From the NCBI RefSeq assembly GCF_900115565.1, contig NZ_FOWW01000003.1:1-64000 (forward strand): DNA of 64,000 nucleotides, read 5' to 3'. This document shows positions 1-8,563 of this stretch, one piece after another; the first letter of the stretch is position 1, and each line of letters starts with the position of its first letter. The position numbers were made by a program, and so were the translations under genes. This DNA is from Amycolatopsis arida (GTDB taxonomy: Bacteria > Actinomycetota > Actinomycetes > Mycobacteriales > Pseudonocardiaceae). Under the pieces are notes generated by a model. That model was not told the DNA's origin. It worked only from the letters and a program-made list of their open reading frames with translations, and searched no databases.

Positions 1-18
1 CCGGGAAGTTGGGACGGT

Positions 19-65
19 GCGCGCGAAATCTGTGGATCCCTTTCGGGGGATGGGAACAACTCGAC
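19..65 (+). repeat. Composite repeat copy A, module 1 (DnaA-box-like pair)
   Basis: This block opens with CGCGAAATCTGTGGAT and ends with GGGAACAACTCGAC. It matches blocks at 21.12-21.23, 40.45-40.56 and 63.24-63.35 kb. The first 9-mer TGTGGATCC (31-39) resembles the complement of a DnaA box. The second, TGGGAACAA, is 20 nt further on and degenerate here, whereas it is TGTGGACAA in the other copies. The upstream part of the module may lie before the window start. Confidence 0.7.
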
Positions 66-185
66 GGGTGCACGGCGCCGGGTGTCGCGCCGCGGGCACA
101 TCTCGCATCCCCGCTGCGGGTGCATCCCGTGCCGGGGTTACCGCGTCATCGGGTGTTGCGGTCCGCACCTCGTCCCAGGTGTGGT

Positions 186-296
186 CCCCACCCCGAAGCC
201 TGATTGTGTTGACGGTCGTCGGCACCGTGTCAAGGCGGGAAAGCGTGCCTTGACACGGCACCGCCGACCGCACAGCGGCTTCGGATCGGGGTGGGG
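186..296. repeat. Composite repeat copy A, module 2 (111-bp palindrome)
   Basis: A nested inverted repeat. The outer arms are CCCCACCCCGAAGCC and GGCTTCGGATCGGGGTGGGG. A middle arm GTCGGC pairs with GCCGAC. The central arms CCGTGTCAAGGC and GCCTTGACACGG surround a GGGAAAGCGT loop. The same element, also exactly 111 bp, lies at 20827-20937 (reversed) and 40633-40743. I see no convincing coding frame shared by the copies. Confidence 0.9.
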
Positions 297-302
297 AGGG
301 GG

Positions 303-470
303 AATGGCTGCAGCCTGCAACCCGTGGGGTGGGGGCGTGCCCCGCGCTGGGTGAGGCGTGCCTCGACCCGGGGTGGGAACGACGGGTGCTCCTGCCTGTA
401 ATGAGGCGTACCCGCTCGGGGGTGTGTTGCCTGGGGCGGCCTCGCGTCTGGCGGGGCTCTCGGCAGGACG
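303..470 (+). repeat. Composite repeat copy A, module 3 (degenerate tandem tail)
   Basis: After the shared GGAATGGCTG the sequence runs through imperfect units of roughly 50 bp built on TGCCCCGCGCTGGGTGAGG followed by CGTGCCTCGACCCGGGGTGGGA. Similar units follow the palindrome in copies B and C. About three decayed units can be recognised here. Confidence 0.6.
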
Positions 471-565
471 CGAGCCGAAGGTGGCGAGCACACATGCGGT
501 ACCCAAGGCCGCCCTGAGCTCACAGGCAGCCAGCGCCCGAAACCAGAACTCGGCATCCCACCGTG

Positions 566-658
566 AAACTCGCGCGCCAAATCAAACTCGCGCTCCAAAC
601 GAAATCCCGCGCTCCCGAACGAAGATCTCACCGTCCCGAACGTGAGAACTCGCACCCA
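566..658. repeat. Degenerate 18-21 bp tandem repeat
   Basis: Five successive units begin near 566, 584, 602, 622 and 643. They follow the pattern AAACTCGCGCGCCAAATC, with ACTCGCGC or a variant of it and a CCAAAC/CCGAAC linker in each. The composition is more AT-rich than the surroundings. There is no gene between 470 and 820, and nothing else was recognised in that stretch. Confidence 0.65.
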
Positions 659-823
659 CGCGCGCCCACCAACCCCACGCGTGGCACCAGCGAGCGAGCC
701 CAGCGAGCGAAGCGCCCAAGCACATTGCTAGTTCACGACCAACGCCACCAGCGCTCGCCCAGGGTGAGGAGCTCGCACCGTGGGGGGTGTGGGGGGCTCG
801 GCCCCCCACTGCGAACAAAGGAA

Positions 824-856
824 GATCCCCGTCTGCGCACTGTGCAGACAGGGATC
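824..856 (-). terminator. Stem-loop downstream of tRNA-Pro
   Basis: GATCCC-C-GTCTGC pairs with GCAGAC-A-GGGATC around a 7-nt loop, just past the 3' end of the tRNA. On the minus strand the stem is followed by a pyrimidine-rich stretch (TTCCTTTGTTC), which fits an intrinsic terminator. A second short stem, GGGGGGC-TCG-GCCCCCC, lies at 791-807. Confidence 0.7.
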
Positions 857-870
857 TCCCAGATCTTCCG

Positions 871-944
871 TCGGGGTGGCGGGATTTGAACCCACGACCT
901 CCTCGACCCGAACGAGGCACGCTACCAAGCTGCGCCACACCCCG
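871..944 (-). tRNA. tRNA-Pro (anticodon CGG)
   Basis: Read on the minus strand this is a 74-nt cloverleaf. The acceptor stem is CGGGGTG with CACCCCG, the D arm is GCGCAGCTTGGTAGCGT, the anticodon stem CCTCG/CGAGG holds the loop TTCGGGT, and the T arm is GTGGGTTCAAATCCCGC. The anticodon is therefore CGG, reading CCG proline codons, which are frequent in this GC-rich genome. The discriminator base is A and CCA is not encoded. Confidence 0.97.
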
Positions 945-973
945 AGGACCTTGTTTTCGGGTCGGGGAAGAGT

Positions 974-1921
974 CTAGCGGACGTCGCTGGGGGCTTTGAA
1001 CGGGGTTTGTTTGCGGAGGGGGAGCCCCGCGGTCGGCCGGGCGACCAGGGTCAACAGGCTGGCCTCGGGTGGGCAGGCGAAGCGGACGGGTGCGTAGGGC
1101 GAGGTGCCCAGGCCGGCGGACACGTGGAGCCACATGTGCGCGCCCCAGCGGGAGACGCCGCGGGCACGGGATCGGTCGAGCTCGCAGTTGGTGACCAGTG
1201 CGCCGACGCCGGGTACGCGGAGCTGGCCGCCGTGGGTGTGGCCGGCGAGGACGAGGTCGTAGCCGTCGGCGGCGAAGGCGTCCAGGATGCGTGGCTCCGG
1301 GGAGTGGGTGAGCCCGAGCCGCAGGGCGGCGGCGCGGTCGGGCGTGCCGGAGATGTCGGTGTACCGGTCGCGGTGCAGGTGCGGGTCGTCGACGCCGGCG
1401 ACGAACACCCGCTGCCCGTCGAGCGTGACGGTGCGGCGCACGTGGGTGAGGTCCTGCCAGCCGTGCTCGATGAGGGCGGCGCGCAGGTCCCGCCAGGGCA
1501 GCCGGCGGCCATGGATGCGCTTGCGACGGCCGCGCGGCATGAGGTACCGGGCCGGGTTCTTCGGTTTCGGGGCGTAGTAGTCGTTGCTCCCGAACACGAA
1601 CACGCCGGGCCGGTCGAGCAGGGGCCCGAGGGCGCGCAGCACCGCGGGGACCGCCTGGGGGTGGGCGAGGTTGTCGCCGGTGTTGACCACGAGGTCGGGC
1701 TCGAACCGGTCGAGCGCGGCCACCCACCGCTGCTTCGACGTCTGGCCGGGAAGCATGTGGAGGTCGGAGATGTGCAGGATCGTGAGCGGGCGGGCGCCGC
1801 GGGCGAGGACGGGCAGCTCGGACGTGCGCAGCGTCCAGTGTCGGCGCTCGATGCCGGATGCGTAGCCGAGCGTCGCCGCGCCGAGTGCAAGGGTACCCAC
1901 GGCCAGGTGTTTCAACGGCAC
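974..1921 (-). CDS. Metallophosphoesterase (calcineurin-like, membrane-anchored)
   Basis: A binuclear-metal phosphoesterase of the family next to ponA2 in mycobacteria (Rv3683 type). The first conserved motif, HISDLH, is near residue 52, followed by NTGDN near 80, GSND near 111 and AGHTHGGQ near the C-terminal third; these supply the metal ligands. A hydrophobic N-terminus suggests an anchor or signal, placing the domain outside the membrane. I chose the GTG at 1921 (MPLKHLAV...) because AGGCAGGG precedes it; a GTG at 1984 would add 21 unlikely residues. The natural substrate is not evident, though a lipid or nucleotide phosphodiester is typical of the family. It is co-directional with the PBP gene and about 400 bp downstream of it. 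Confidence 0.85.
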   Translation of the reverse strand: MPLKHLAVGTLALGAATLGYASGIERRHWTLRTSELPVLARGARPLTILHISDLHMLPGQTSKQRWVAALDRFEPDLVVNTGDNLAHPQAVPAVLRALGPLLDRPGVFVFGSNDYYAPKPKNPARYLMPRGRRKRIHGRRLPWRDLRAALIEHGWQDLTHVRRTVTLDGQRVFVAGVDDPHLHRDRYTDISGTPDRAAALRLGLTHSPEPRILDAFAADGYDLVLAGHTHGGQLRVPGVGALVTNCELDRSRARGVSRWGAHMWLHVSAGLGTSPYAPVRFACPPEASLLTLVARPTAGLPLRKQTPFKAPSDVR

Positions 1922-2315
1922 CCCTGCCCTGCCTGTGTTACTGAGCGTGCCCACATCATCCAGGATACGTGCACAAGGAGCCACTCCGGCGAGGGAAGAT
2001 CACGACGACATAACAAGCAGTATGCACTTCGCTGACGATTCACCCAAAAGGAGCAAGGGTAACAAACCAACTGGTCCGAGAATCGGCAACCCGGGCGCCC
2101 GTCCGGCGAGGTGAGCCTACCCTGACCGGCGCAGTCCGACCGGTGCTCACCCCGCTCCGGTAGCCAGTTCCTCGGGCCCGGCCACCGGCGCGACCGTCAG
2201 CCGGAGTGTCGCGCGGAGCCGTGGCTCGTGGCCCCCACGGGCCGCCGCGGCCACCTCCGCCGAACCCTTCACCTTCACGCCGCGTGGCCGGCCCGGAGCG
2301 CGAATCCGTCGGGGG
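1922..2315. other. Intergenic region between PBP and phosphoesterase genes
   Basis: No gene was recognised. An AT-richer patch (about 2005-2090) probably holds the promoter of the phosphoesterase gene. No clear -10/-35 pair or strong terminator stem could be assigned by eye. Confidence 0.4.
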
Positions 2316-4475
2316 TCAGCGGCGACCCCGCATGCGTTCGTACTTCGGATCGCTGGGTGGGAGCTGCCGGACCTCCTGGCCCTCCATGATCTTGGTCATG
2401 GCGCCGAACCAGGTCTGGGCCGGAGTGACGCCACCCCACATGCTGCCCTCGCGGCCACAGGCGGTCACGTTGCCCACGCCGTTGTAACACAGACCACCGG
2501 CGCCACCCTGCGGCCGGAACACCATCGCGACCCCGGCGAGCTGCGGGGTGGCACCGACGAAGGTCGCCGACCCGTTCGCCTGCGTCGTCCCGGTCTTGCC
2601 GATCATCGGCCGGTCCCAGCCGACCGCCTGCGCGGCACGGGTGGCGGTGCCGCCCTCGTGGTCCTTGCTCATCCCCACGGCGAGCGAGTTGGCCAGCCCC
2701 TCTTCCACCACTTGCTCGCAGGGCTGTTCCTTGATCGGGATCACCTTGCCGTTGCGGTCCCGGATCTCCGCGATCGGCGTCGGGGGGCACCACACGCCGC
2801 CACTCATGATCGTCGCCGCGACGTTGGCCATCTCCAGGCCGCTGACCGGCCAGGGACCGAGGGTGAACGACCCCTCTCCCGGCGAGTTCTCCTTCGGGCC
2901 GAAGTACTCCTTCTGGCTCATCCGCAGCTCGGGCTTCTGCGCGTTCGGGTCGGGCTCCCGCCCCACACCATTGGCCGCCATGGTCTTCCGCAGCCCGAGC
3001 TTGCTGGCCATCTCCACCACGGGCCCCATCCCGGCCTGCTCCTCCATGATCACAAAGGGGGTGTTGGGCGAGGTCTCCAGCGCCCGCTGCAAGGTCATGG
3101 ACGTCGGGTAGTCGGAACCCTCGTTGTTGATGACGCAGTAGGCCCGGGTGCCCTGCGCGACCACCGGGCACCGCGACCCGCCGCCGACGAAGACCTTCGA
3201 GACGTGGAAGCCCGGGCTCGGGACGTTGTCGTAGATGCCGGCGACGCCCTGCTCCATGGCCGCCGCGGCGGTGAAGATCTTGAAGCTCGACCCGGCGCCG
3301 CCGGTGTTGTAGACCCCGGCGGGCAGCGTGTAGAGCGTCTGCCCCTCGTCGGGGGACGTTCCGTAGTCCCGGTTGGCCGCCAGCGCCACCACCTCGTGCC
3401 GGTCCTTGCCCGGCCGCACCAGCGACAACGTGTTGGCGACGTTCTTCTGCGTCTTCCTGACCTGCGTCTCCGCGGAGACCTTGGCCTCGTGGTTGGCCCG
3501 CTGGTCCATGGTGGTCCGGATGGTCCACCCGCCGATGTTGATCCGCTCCTCGGTGAAGCCGTGCTCCTTGAGGTAGTCCACCACGTACTGGCAGAAGAAC
3601 CCGTTCTCCGGCCCGGCGCCGACGCAGTTCGACGCCGGCTTGTTCGGCCCCTCCGGCGGCACCCCGAGCGGCTCCTCCTTGAGCCGCTCGGCGTCCTCGG
3701 GGGCGAGCTTGAGGTTCTCGACCATCTTGTCGAGCACCCAGTTCCGCCGCTCGGTCGCGCGGTCCGGATGATTCCACGGGTCGAAGTACGTCGGGTTGTT
3801 CACGATCCCGGCGAGCAGTGCGCTCTGTGTCACGTTCAGCTTGTCGGGTGTGGTGCCGAAGTATGCGCGGGCGGCCGCGCCGACCCCGTACACGCGCTGG
3901 GAGAACTCGATGACGTTGAGGTACCCGGTGAGGATCTGGTCCTTCGACATCTTCGTCTCGAGCTGGATGGCGATCCGCGCCTCCTTCAGCTTGCGCGCGA
4001 TCGACACCTCCTGCGCCTTCCGCTGGCCGGCCTCGTTGCCGCGGTGCACGACGTTGATCAGGTAGTTCTTCACGTACTGCTGGGTGAGGGTCGACGCGCC
4101 CTGCGTGTTGCCCGTGCTGGTGCTGATCGCGGCGCGCAGCGTGCCCTTCCAGTCGACCCCGTGGTGGTCGTAGAACCGCCGGTCCTCCACCGAGATCATG
4201 GCCCATTTCATGGCCTCGGAGATCTCGTTGCTCGCGGCCGGGATGCGGTACTGGTCGTACAGCGAGGCGATGGGGTTGCCGTCCTTGTCGGTCACGGTGG
4301 TGACCAGCGGCGGCGGCACGTCGGCCAGCTCCGCGGACATCTCGTCCACGGTCTGGCTGGCCTGGTTCGACACCAGTCCCGCGGCGCCGACGACCGGGAA
4401 CAACACCCCCGCGACCAGCACCCCCGCGAGGACGCAGAGGCCGAGCAGCTTCAGCACACCATCCCTCTTCCGCAC
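2316..4475 (-). CDS. Class A penicillin-binding protein (PonA2-like)
   Basis: A bifunctional peptidoglycan glycosyltransferase/transpeptidase of about 719 residues. A short basic N-terminus and one membrane segment (residues 8-33) lead to the GT51 domain, whose catalytic glutamate lies in ISVEDRRFYDHHGVDW (E97), with GASTLTQQYVKN following. The transpeptidase has GSSFK (S396, K399) and a C-terminal GKTGTT motif. It should act outside the membrane, polymerising and cross-linking glycan strands. Divergence from whiB matches the ponA2-whiB4 pair of mycobacteria. The start is uncertain: GTG 4475 gives MRKRDGVLKL, while GTG 4454 has the better ribosome site (AAGAGG, 6 nt). No PASTA domain is visible at the C-terminus. 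Confidence 0.93.
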   Translation of the reverse strand: MRKRDGVLKLLGLCVLAGVLVAGVLFPVVGAAGLVSNQASQTVDEMSAELADVPPPLVTTVTDKDGNPIASLYDQYRIPAASNEISEAMKWAMISVEDRRFYDHHGVDWKGTLRAAISTSTGNTQGASTLTQQYVKNYLINVVHRGNEAGQRKAQEVSIARKLKEARIAIQLETKMSKDQILTGYLNVIEFSQRVYGVGAAARAYFGTTPDKLNVTQSALLAGIVNNPTYFDPWNHPDRATERRNWVLDKMVENLKLAPEDAERLKEEPLGVPPEGPNKPASNCVGAGPENGFFCQYVVDYLKEHGFTEERINIGGWTIRTTMDQRANHEAKVSAETQVRKTQKNVANTLSLVRPGKDRHEVVALAANRDYGTSPDEGQTLYTLPAGVYNTGGAGSSFKIFTAAAAMEQGVAGIYDNVPSPGFHVSKVFVGGGSRCPVVAQGTRAYCVINNEGSDYPTSMTLQRALETSPNTPFVIMEEQAGMGPVVEMASKLGLRKTMAANGVGREPDPNAQKPELRMSQKEYFGPKENSPGEGSFTLGPWPVSGLEMANVAATIMSGGVWCPPTPIAEIRDRNGKVIPIKEQPCEQVVEEGLANSLAVGMSKDHEGGTATRAAQAVGWDRPMIGKTGTTQANGSATFVGATPQLAGVAMVFRPQGGAGGLCYNGVGNVTACGREGSMWGGVTPAQTWFGAMTKIMEGQEVRQLPPSDPKYERMRGRR

Positions 4476-4778
4476 GGTGAACAGCGTACGCGCCCCGGCC
4501 GGTCGGGCACCGCGCCAGGAAGCCGGACGGCGAGCGCCAGGTAACAAATGCAACGGGAGGCTTGGCGGGTGGAACCGTTGACCCTTACAGTCCGTCAACG
4601 TCTCACGAAAAATGCCGACGGATGGACGAGTGCGAGGGGGCTCGCGTTCGAGTACGGAGGCGCCGGCGCCAGGGGAGGCACCGGTGAACGGCGTGAGCAC
4701 AGGAAGACCTGCTCGCGGGGGCGAGGCGTGCGGCCATGACCCTGCCTGCCGGTCGTTACAGGTTAGGGAGCTGGGGGT
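4476..4778. promoter_or_regulatory. Divergent ponA/whiB promoter region
   Basis: Between the divergent PBP and WhiB genes lies the inverted repeat CGTTGAC (4576-4582) and GTCAACG (4594-4600), separated by 11 nt. Each arm contains a TTGAC hexamer facing outward (TTGACC on plus, TTGACG on minus), so the arms could be overlapping -35 elements or a shared operator. The -10 elements are not clear. WhiB translation is served by GGGAG/GGGGG before the ATG. Confidence 0.45.
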
Positions 4779-5090
4779 ATGACAACCACCAACGAGTCGG
4801 ACTGGCGGATCAGCGCGTCCTGCCGGGACACCGATCCCGACGGGCTGTTCGTGCGGGGGGCCGAGCAGAACCGGGCCAAGCTGGTGTGCATGGGCTGCCC
4901 GGTGCGCACGGAGTGCCTCGCCGAAGCACTCGACAACCGCATCGACTTCGGGGTGTGGGGCGGGATGACCGAGCGCGAGCGGCGGGCCCTGCTGCGTCGG
5001 CGGCCGGACGTCACCAACTGGCGGGAGCTGCTCGAGTCGGCCAAGCGCCGGTTCGCCGACGCCGACCAGCCGGCCGCGCGGGTCTCCTGA
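4779..5090 (+). CDS. WhiB-family iron-sulfur regulator (WhiB4-like)
   Basis: A 103-residue Wbl protein with the four cysteines that hold a [4Fe-4S] cluster (C15, C37, C40, C46, with CMGC in the middle) and the family turn GVWGG (residues 58-62), followed by the basic ERERRALLRRR region. Wbl proteins bind the principal sigma factor or DNA and sense oxygen, NO or redox state. The neighbourhood (divergent PonA2, then two ArsA-like ATPases transcribed toward it) is that of mycobacterial WhiB4. That assignment rests on synteny; the sequence itself only proves a Wbl protein. Confidence 0.93.
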   Translation: MTTTNESDWRISASCRDTDPDGLFVRGAEQNRAKLVCMGCPVRTECLAEALDNRIDFGVWGGMTERERRALLRRRPDVTNWRELLESAKRRFADADQPAARVS

Positions 5091-5111
5091 CCCCGGGGAG
5101 TGTGTCCGAAA

Positions 5112-6251
5112 TCACATCTGTTCGCGGTCGTCGGCCAGCCGGTCCCCGATGTCCCGCAGACCCTCGAGGTCGTGCACGTCGGTCGGCAACGCCGGCACCC
5201 GCACCACCGGCACCGCGGGATGCGCCCGGGTGAACCGGGCCAGCAGGCGGTCCTCCCTCCTGGCGAGGGCGACCCGGTCCGCGTGCAGTCGCAACACCGC
5301 GGTGGCCAGCGGAGCCTGCTGACCACCGCGGTCCAGCGCGTCGGCCGCGGCCAGTGCCTCGGTGTCGGACAGCTCGGCCAGCACGGGGTGCGTGCGATTG
5401 GCGATCAGCCCGGCCAGCGGCATCGACTCCGTGGCCAGCCGCTCGACGAAGTAGCTGGCCTCGCGCAGCGCGTCCGGTTCCGGCGCGGCCACGACGAGGA
5501 ACGCCGTGCCCTGCGAGCGCAGCAGCTCGGCGGTCCGGCGGGCCCGTTCCCGGAACCCGCCGAACATGGTGTCGAACGCCTGCATGAACGCCGACGCGTC
5601 GGCGAGCAGCTGACCACCGAGGATGGTCGACACCGCCTTCGCGAACATCGAGAACCCGGCGCTGACCACCTTGCGCAGCCCCCACCCTCCGGCCTTCGCC
5701 GGCGCGGTGAGCAGCCGGATCATCCGCCCGTCCAGCGCGCTGGACAGCCGCGACGGCGCGTCCAGGAAGTCCAGCGCCGACCGGCTCGGCGGGGTGTCGA
5801 CCACGATCAGGTCCCAGTCCCCGGTCGCGGCGAGCTGGCCGAGCTTCTCCATCGCCATGTACTCCTGCGTCCCGGAGAACGACGTGGAGATCGTCTGGTA
5901 GAAGGGGTTGGCCAGCAGCTGCTCGGCCCGCTCGGGGCCGGCGTGCGTGCGCACCATGTCGTCGAAGGTGCGGCGCATGTCCAGCATCATCGCCCACAGC
6001 TCGCCCTTGGGCTCGAACCCGTCGACCGTCACCCGCTTCGGGTAGTTGCCCAGCTCGCGCAACCCGAGCGCCTGCGCGAGCCGCCGGGCCGGGTCGATGG
6101 TGAGCACCACCGTCTGTCGGCCGCGCTCGGCCGCCCGCAGGGCCAGCGCCGCGGCGGTGGTGGTCTTGCCGACGCCGCCGGAACCGCAGCACACCACGAC
6201 GCGCGTGCCCGGGTCGTCGAGCAGGGCGTCCATGTCCAGCCTCTCGGTCAT
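5112..6251 (-). CDS. ArsA/GET3-type ATPase (Rv3680-like)
   Basis: A 379-residue P-loop ATPase of the anion-transporter/Get3 family. The deviant Walker A motif [16 protein letters not shown] lies near residues 22-37, a switch I-like [10 protein letters not shown] follows, and [15 protein letters not shown] is the switch II region. The gene lies 4 bp after its paralogue at 6256-7260. The pair corresponds to mycobacterial Rv3679/Rv3680, reported to form a heterodimer. There are no arsenite-binding cysteine motifs and no arsB-like partner, so arsenic efflux is unlikely; a role in cell-envelope or stress physiology would be inference. It converges on whiB with 21 bp between them. Confidence 0.9.
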   Translation of the reverse strand: MTERLDMDALLDDPGTRVVVCCGSGGVGKTTTAAALALRAAERGRQTVVLTIDPARRLAQALGLRELGNYPKRVTVDGFEPKGELWAMMLDMRRTFDDMVRTHAGPERAEQLLANPFYQTISTSFSGTQEYMAMEKLGQLAATGDWDLIVVDTPPSRSALDFLDAPSRLSSALDGRMIRLLTAPAKAGGWGLRKVVSAGFSMFAKAVSTILGGQLLADASAFMQAFDTMFGGFRERARRTAELLRSQGTAFLVVAAPEPDALREASYFVERLATESMPLAGLIANRTHPVLAELSDTEALAAADALDRGGQQAPLATAVLRLHADRVALARREDRLLARFTRAHPAVPVVRVPALPTDVHDLEGLRDIGDRLADDREQM

Positions 6252-6255
6252 CCGG

Positions 6256-7260
6256 TCAGCGCACCCCCTGCTCGACCAGCGCGTCGGCCAGCTCGTACAG
6301 CGCGGCGACGTCCACGCCGTCGGTGAGGTCGGGCAGCTCCAGCGTCGGCAGGTCGGCCTCCGCGAGCTGCTCCTTCGCCCGCTGCTCGGCCGCCACCCCG
6401 ACGGCGTGCTCCACGGTCTCCTCGACCAGCGCGTCCAGCGTGGTCTCCGGCAGGTCCAGCCCGGCGGCGGCCAGCCCGGCCCGCACCCTCGCGGCGTCGA
6501 CCCTGCCGTCGGCCGCCGCGGGCACCGAGCGGGCCGGCAGCCGGGGTGGGCGGACCCGGTTGACCAGTACGCAGCCCGGCCGCAGGTCGGCGCCGTCGAG
6601 CTCGGCGACCGCCTCGAGGGTCTCCCGGATCGGCATCTCCTCGAGCAGGGTCACCAGGTGCACGGCCGTCTCCCCGGAGTGCAGCAGCCGCACCACGCCC
6701 TCCGCCTGGCCGCGAATCGGCCCGGTCTTGGCGAGGTCGGTCAGCGCCTTGGTCACGTCGAGGAACCTCACCACGCGGCCGGTGGGTGGGGAGTCGACGA
6801 CCACCGCGTCGTAGACGTACCGGCCGTCGGAGTCGGTGCGGGTGACGCACTCCTTGATCTTGCCGGTGAGCAGTACGTCGCGCAGGCCGGGCGCGAGGGT
6901 CGTGGCGAATTCGATGGCGCCCATCCTGCGCAGCGTCCGCCCGGCGAAGCCCAGGTTGTAGAACATGTCGAAGTACTCCAGCAGCGCCGCCTCGACGTCG
7001 ACGTGCAGCGCGCGCACCTCGCCGCCGCCCGGCGCGGCCGCGACGCGCTGCTCGGCGTAGGGCAGCGGCTCGGTGTCGAACAGCTGCGCGAAGCCCTGCC
7101 GGCCCTCGACCTCGATCAGCAGGACCCGCCGGCCGCCCCTGGCCAGCGCCAGCCCCAGTGCCGCGGTGAGGGTCGTCTTGCCGGTGCCGCCCTTGCCGGT
7201 GACGAAGTGCAGCCGGGCGCGGGCGAGCTCGTCGGTCCAGCCAGCCAACGGAGTGGTCAC
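6256..7260 (-). CDS. ArsA/GET3-type ATPase (Rv3679-like)
   Basis: The upstream partner of the ATPase pair, 334 residues. Walker A is [17 protein letters not shown] (about residues 20-36), followed by [15 protein letters not shown] and [17 protein letters not shown] as the switch II region. The two proteins share family and fold but differ in sequence, consistent with two non-identical subunits of a dimer. The 4-bp spacing to the next gene suggests translational coupling. The small membrane protein gene at 7283-7531 lies upstream on the same strand. Confidence 0.9.
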   Translation of the reverse strand: MTTPLAGWTDELARARLHFVTGKGGTGKTTLTAALGLALARGGRRVLLIEVEGRQGFAQLFDTEPLPYAEQRVAAAPGGGEVRALHVDVEAALLEYFDMFYNLGFAGRTLRRMGAIEFATTLAPGLRDVLLTGKIKECVTRTDSDGRYVYDAVVVDSPPTGRVVRFLDVTKALTDLAKTGPIRGQAEGVVRLLHSGETAVHLVTLLEEMPIRETLEAVAELDGADLRPGCVLVNRVRPPRLPARSVPAAADGRVDAARVRAGLAAAGLDLPETTLDALVEETVEHAVGVAAEQRAKEQLAEADLPTLELPDLTDGVDVAALYELADALVEQGVR

Positions 7261-7282
7261 CAGCGCAGCCTAGGTCAGAACC

Positions 7283-7531
7283 TCATCCGGCGAGCAGGAC
7301 AACGGTCACGGTCACCCCGGTCAGCGCGGTGACCGCCCACGCCCACCCGGGCGGCAGGGTGGTGAGCACGAGCAGGCAGAGCACGGCGAGCGCGGTCACC
7401 GTCACCGCGGCGGACGTCGCGACCGCGCCACCCCGGCCGGTGCGCTCGCGCACCCTGGCCAGCACCAGTGGGACGGCGACGAGGCCGGCGCCGGCGAGCA
7501 GCGCCGCCGCGACGATCCGCCAGGTCTCCAC
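7283..7531 (-). CDS. Small hydrophobic membrane protein
   Basis: An 82-residue protein with about three hydrophobic stretches (residues 5-25, 38-60 and 63-81) and a short basic loop (RVRERTGRGG). No family was recognised. It sits between the lipase genes and the ATPase pair on the same strand with 10-22 bp gaps, so it is probably co-transcribed. Codon use looks coding, but the gene is short and low in complexity, so it remains a prediction. Confidence 0.6.
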   Translation of the reverse strand: METWRIVAAALLAGAGLVAVPLVLARVRERTGRGGAVATSAAVTVTALAVLCLLVLTTLPPGWAWAVTALTGVTVTVVLLAG

Positions 7532-7540
7532 GCCGCAACG

Positions 7541-8500
7541 TTAGCCGGCCGCGCCGATCGGGGTCACCAACACGCAGGGCACCGGCCGCGGGTGGGCGGG
7601 GTCGAGCGCGTTGAGGACGTGCCCGGCGGTCACCGGGTCGGCGGCCACCGCGGCGTGCTCGGCGAAGTCGAGGCCGCAGCGGTCCTGCAGGACGATGTTG
7701 GTCACGTTGGGCGCGGTCGCGATCCCGCTGGTGTACGGCACCACGGCCTGGTCGTAGCGGGTGACGATGTTGGTGTAGGTGACCTCGGGGGCGAAGATCC
7801 CGACGGAGTGCAGGTTCTTCAGGAACTCAGAGCCCTGCAGGAACTGCGGGCAGGAACCGCAGATCGGGTTCAGCACCCCGTCCACCACCGGATCGAGTCC
7901 CAGAACCTGCCCGTGCTGGTACAGCGTGGACAGTCCGAGCAGGGTGGTGCCCTCCCACAGCGGCGTGAGGCTCACGTACTTGTCCACCTTCGACTCGCCG
8001 CCGAGGAAGCGGACGTAGTAGCTGGGCATCAGGGTGCCCTGGGAGTGCCCAAGAATGTGCACCTCGGCCGCGCCGGTGCTGGCCAGCACCCGGTCGACGA
8101 AGGTGGCCAGCTCCTCGGCGCTGCGCTCCATCGGCACCAGCCCACCCGGCTGATAGCCGGGAAGCGGGTCGCCGGGGACGCCGTAGGTCAGCGAGAACAC
8201 GCAGTAACCCTCGTTGGCCAGCAGCGGCGCGAAGGTCTGCCAGTTCACCGTCTGGTTGGCGCCGAGGCCGTGCACGAGCACCACCGGGTTCGGGTGGGCC
8301 GCGCTCGGCCGGCACGACCAGTCGTTCGCGCCGGGGGGCGGGCTGTTCGGCGCGGCCAGCTGGGCCGGCACCGCGGCGGCCAGCGTCCACGGCACGGGCA
8401 GATCCTCCCGGGCCTGTCCGGCCCCCGCGCCGGCGAGCAGTGTGGTCAGTGCTGTCAGGACGGTGGCGGCGATCGCGACCAGGAGCCTCGTTGCCCGCAT
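7541..8500 (-). CDS. Secreted lipase/esterase (alpha/beta hydrolase) 1
   Basis: A 319-residue exported hydrolase. The signal peptide is MRATRLLVAIAATVLTALTT, with probable cleavage near GQA (residue 30). The oxyanion motif VLVHGLG is near 74-80 and the nucleophile elbow GHSQG contains S153. C63 and C100 could form a disulfide. The sequence resembles the LipA/EstA-type class of actinomycete extracellular lipases. AGGGAGAG precedes the ATG. It is followed upstream by a paralogue at 8564-9493 with the same landmarks (WSCRPSAAHPNPVVLVHG in both), so the pair arose by tandem duplication. Confidence 0.9.
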   Translation of the reverse strand: MRATRLLVAIAATVLTALTTLLAGAGAGQAREDLPVPWTLAAAVPAQLAAPNSPPPGANDWSCRPSAAHPNPVVLVHGLGANQTVNWQTFAPLLANEGYCVFSLTYGVPGDPLPGYQPGGLVPMERSAEELATFVDRVLASTGAAEVHILGHSQGTLMPSYYVRFLGGESKVDKYVSLTPLWEGTTLLGLSTLYQHGQVLGLDPVVDGVLNPICGSCPQFLQGSEFLKNLHSVGIFAPEVTYTNIVTRYDQAVVPYTSGIATAPNVTNIVLQDRCGLDFAEHAAVAADPVTAGHVLNALDPAHPRPVPCVLVTPIGAAG

Positions 8501-8563
8501 GCGCTCTCCCTACTTGCGAGTAGGGAGGGAGTGAACCACGTCACGGCGTCAGAAGCCAGGAGA

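Noticed and set aside
186-296. Palindrome as a simple bidirectional terminator
   Set aside because: It is far longer than needed, has nested stems, keeps an exact 111-bp length in all copies and always appears with module 1 and the tail, so a mere terminator does not explain it.
1-300. Remnant of a 13E12/DUF222 HNH endonuclease gene
   Set aside because: Such genes can carry similar TGTGGAT sequences near their ends, but no HNH motif or DUF222-like frame was found in any of the four copies. It is kept only as a possible origin.
871-944. tRNA-Pro 3' end as an integration attachment site
   Set aside because: No integrase gene and no second copy of the tRNA 3' end were seen nearby, although the neighbouring repeats made it worth checking.
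2658-4544. Long plus-strand frame opposite the penicillin-binding protein gene
   Set aside because: Antisense shadow of ponA; composition is His/Arg/Val-rich with no recognisable domain, and the PBP frame is unambiguous.
5112-7260. Arsenical resistance operon (arsA)
   Set aside because: The two ATPases lack arsenite-binding cysteine clusters and there is no arsB, arsD or arsR nearby. Synteny with the whiB4-ponA2 region fits the Rv3679/Rv3680 pair.
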